In this document: in pieces, positions 14,680-15,082 of the stretch
Layout: every line of letters begins with the position of its first letter
Position numbering within the stretch: the first letter of the stretch is position 1
From: UBA5336 sp038526245
GTDB taxonomy: Bacteria > Pseudomonadota > Alphaproteobacteria > Caulobacterales > Hyphomonadaceae
NCBI GenBank assembly: GCA_038526245.1
Contig: JBCBGZ010000065.1
Span: 1 to 15,082 of the forward strand
Direction of reading: 5' to 3'
Length of the DNA: 15,082 nt
Program-made: the position numbers and the translations under genes
The notes under the pieces: model-generated
Told to the model about the DNA's origin: nothing
The model's input: the letters and a program-made list of their open reading frames with translations, nothing else
Database searches by the model: none

Positions 14680-14718
14680 CCGCCAAAACCCGCGATTTGA
14701 AGCCATTTATATTCGATT

Positions 14719-14734
14719 TCACCCTTTTGGGTGA
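14719..14734 (+). promoter_or_regulatory. Inverted repeat between the HTH regulator and DUF4199 genes
   Basis: TCACCC-TTTT-GGGTGA is a perfect 6-bp inverted repeat with a 4-base centre. A TATATT hexamer at 14708-14713 lies just upstream, with no convincing -35. If that were a -10 element, the repeat would cover the transcription start, a place where an operator would act. It could equally form a small hairpin in a read-through mRNA. The repeat is seen; the role is inference. Confidence 0.3.
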
Positions 14735-14797
14735 CTGGCACGCACGCGCCCAACGCGCAAAACTGATTTCAGAACACACGCCATCAGAGGAAAAACG

Positions 14798-15082
14798 ATG
14801 CTACGTATCGGCCTTGTCTACGGCCTCATCTCAGGCCTCATCATCATTACGAGTATTACGCTCAGCCTCGTCTTTTCAGGCGACGAAATCTCGCCCGCGC
14901 TGGAATGGCTGGGCTACCTCATCATGCTTCTCGCGCTGTCGGCTGTATTTTTCGGCGTCAAACGCCACCGAGATATCCACCATGGTGGCATCATCGGTTT
15001 CTGGCCAGCGTTGAAAGTCGGCCTCCTCATCACTTTGGTGGCGACCCTGGTCTATGTGGTCGTCTGGGAAATTTACCTCGCC
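14798..15082 (+). CDS. DUF4199-like membrane protein (3' end outside window)
   Basis: The frame opens at ATG 14798, with AGAGG seven bases upstream, and is still open at the window end, giving 95 residues. Helices are visible at about 4-26, 33-54 and 72-92. The layout 'GLVYGLISGLIIITSI' at the N-terminus and 'VFFGVKRHRDIHHGGIIGFWPALKVGLLI' style in the middle match the DUF4199 family: a helical pair, a short basic loop beginning with a Gly-Val-Lys-x-His/Tyr-Arg turn, then 'FWPALKVG'. The family's function is unknown. Genes for DUF4199 proteins are often found next to small regulators, as here beside the membrane LuxR-type protein. It is probably co-regulated with it. Confidence 0.82.
   Translation, partial: MLRIGLVYGLISGLIIITSITLSLVFSGDEISPALEWLGYLIMLLALSAVFFGVKRHRDIHHGGIIGFWPALKVGLLITLVATLVYVVVWEIYLA

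Overview
The window reads as ordinary chromosomal DNA from an alphaproteobacterium, most likely in the Caulobacterales/Maricaulales/Hyphomonadaceae range. The evidence is a GC-rich coding sequence, an alphaproteobacterial set of housekeeping genes (COQ9, DUF465/YdcH, DUF1178, a BioC/NDUFAF5-type methyltransferase, an aa3-type oxidase subunit IV-like protein), and purE-purK next to COQ9 and rpsU. The lineage is inferred from protein character and gene neighbourhood, not from a search. I see no phage, transposon, CRISPR array, plasmid or defence locus.

Left part (1-5.4 kb): the 3' end of tamB (outer-membrane biogenesis), tRNA-Cys(GCA), and convergent rsmD. Divergent from rsmD is an unrecognised three-helix membrane protein whose stop overlaps the start of tadA. 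Convergent with tadA, overlapping by 29 bp, is an SDR-fold protein that has lost nearly all its catalytic and cofactor motifs.

Middle (5.4-11 kb): a DUF465 small protein is divergent from the purEK operon, the two-step route from AIR to CAIR. COQ9 (ubiquinone biosynthesis) converges on purK and is divergent from rpsU, which has a strong intrinsic terminator and an unusual start-codon problem. Next comes a two-gene ABC-2 type exporter (ATPase then permease, minus strand).

Right part (11-15.1 kb): a truncated DksA/TraR zinc-finger protein is divergent from the ABC operon. A minus-strand group reads comF-grxC-DUF1178, followed by an aa3 subunit IV-like membrane protein. Divergent from comF are a SAM methyltransferase, a membrane-anchored LuxR-type HTH protein and a DUF4199 membrane protein cut by the window end.

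Gene density is high and no gene-free stretch exceeds 300 bp. The longest (5716-5981, between DUF465 and purE) holds no convincing gene and presumably carries the two divergent promoters. No clear undescribed multi-gene system stands out. The best leads are the degenerate SDR with a hairpin over its ribosome-binding site, the apparent AUC start of rpsU, and the membrane LuxR/DUF4199 pair.
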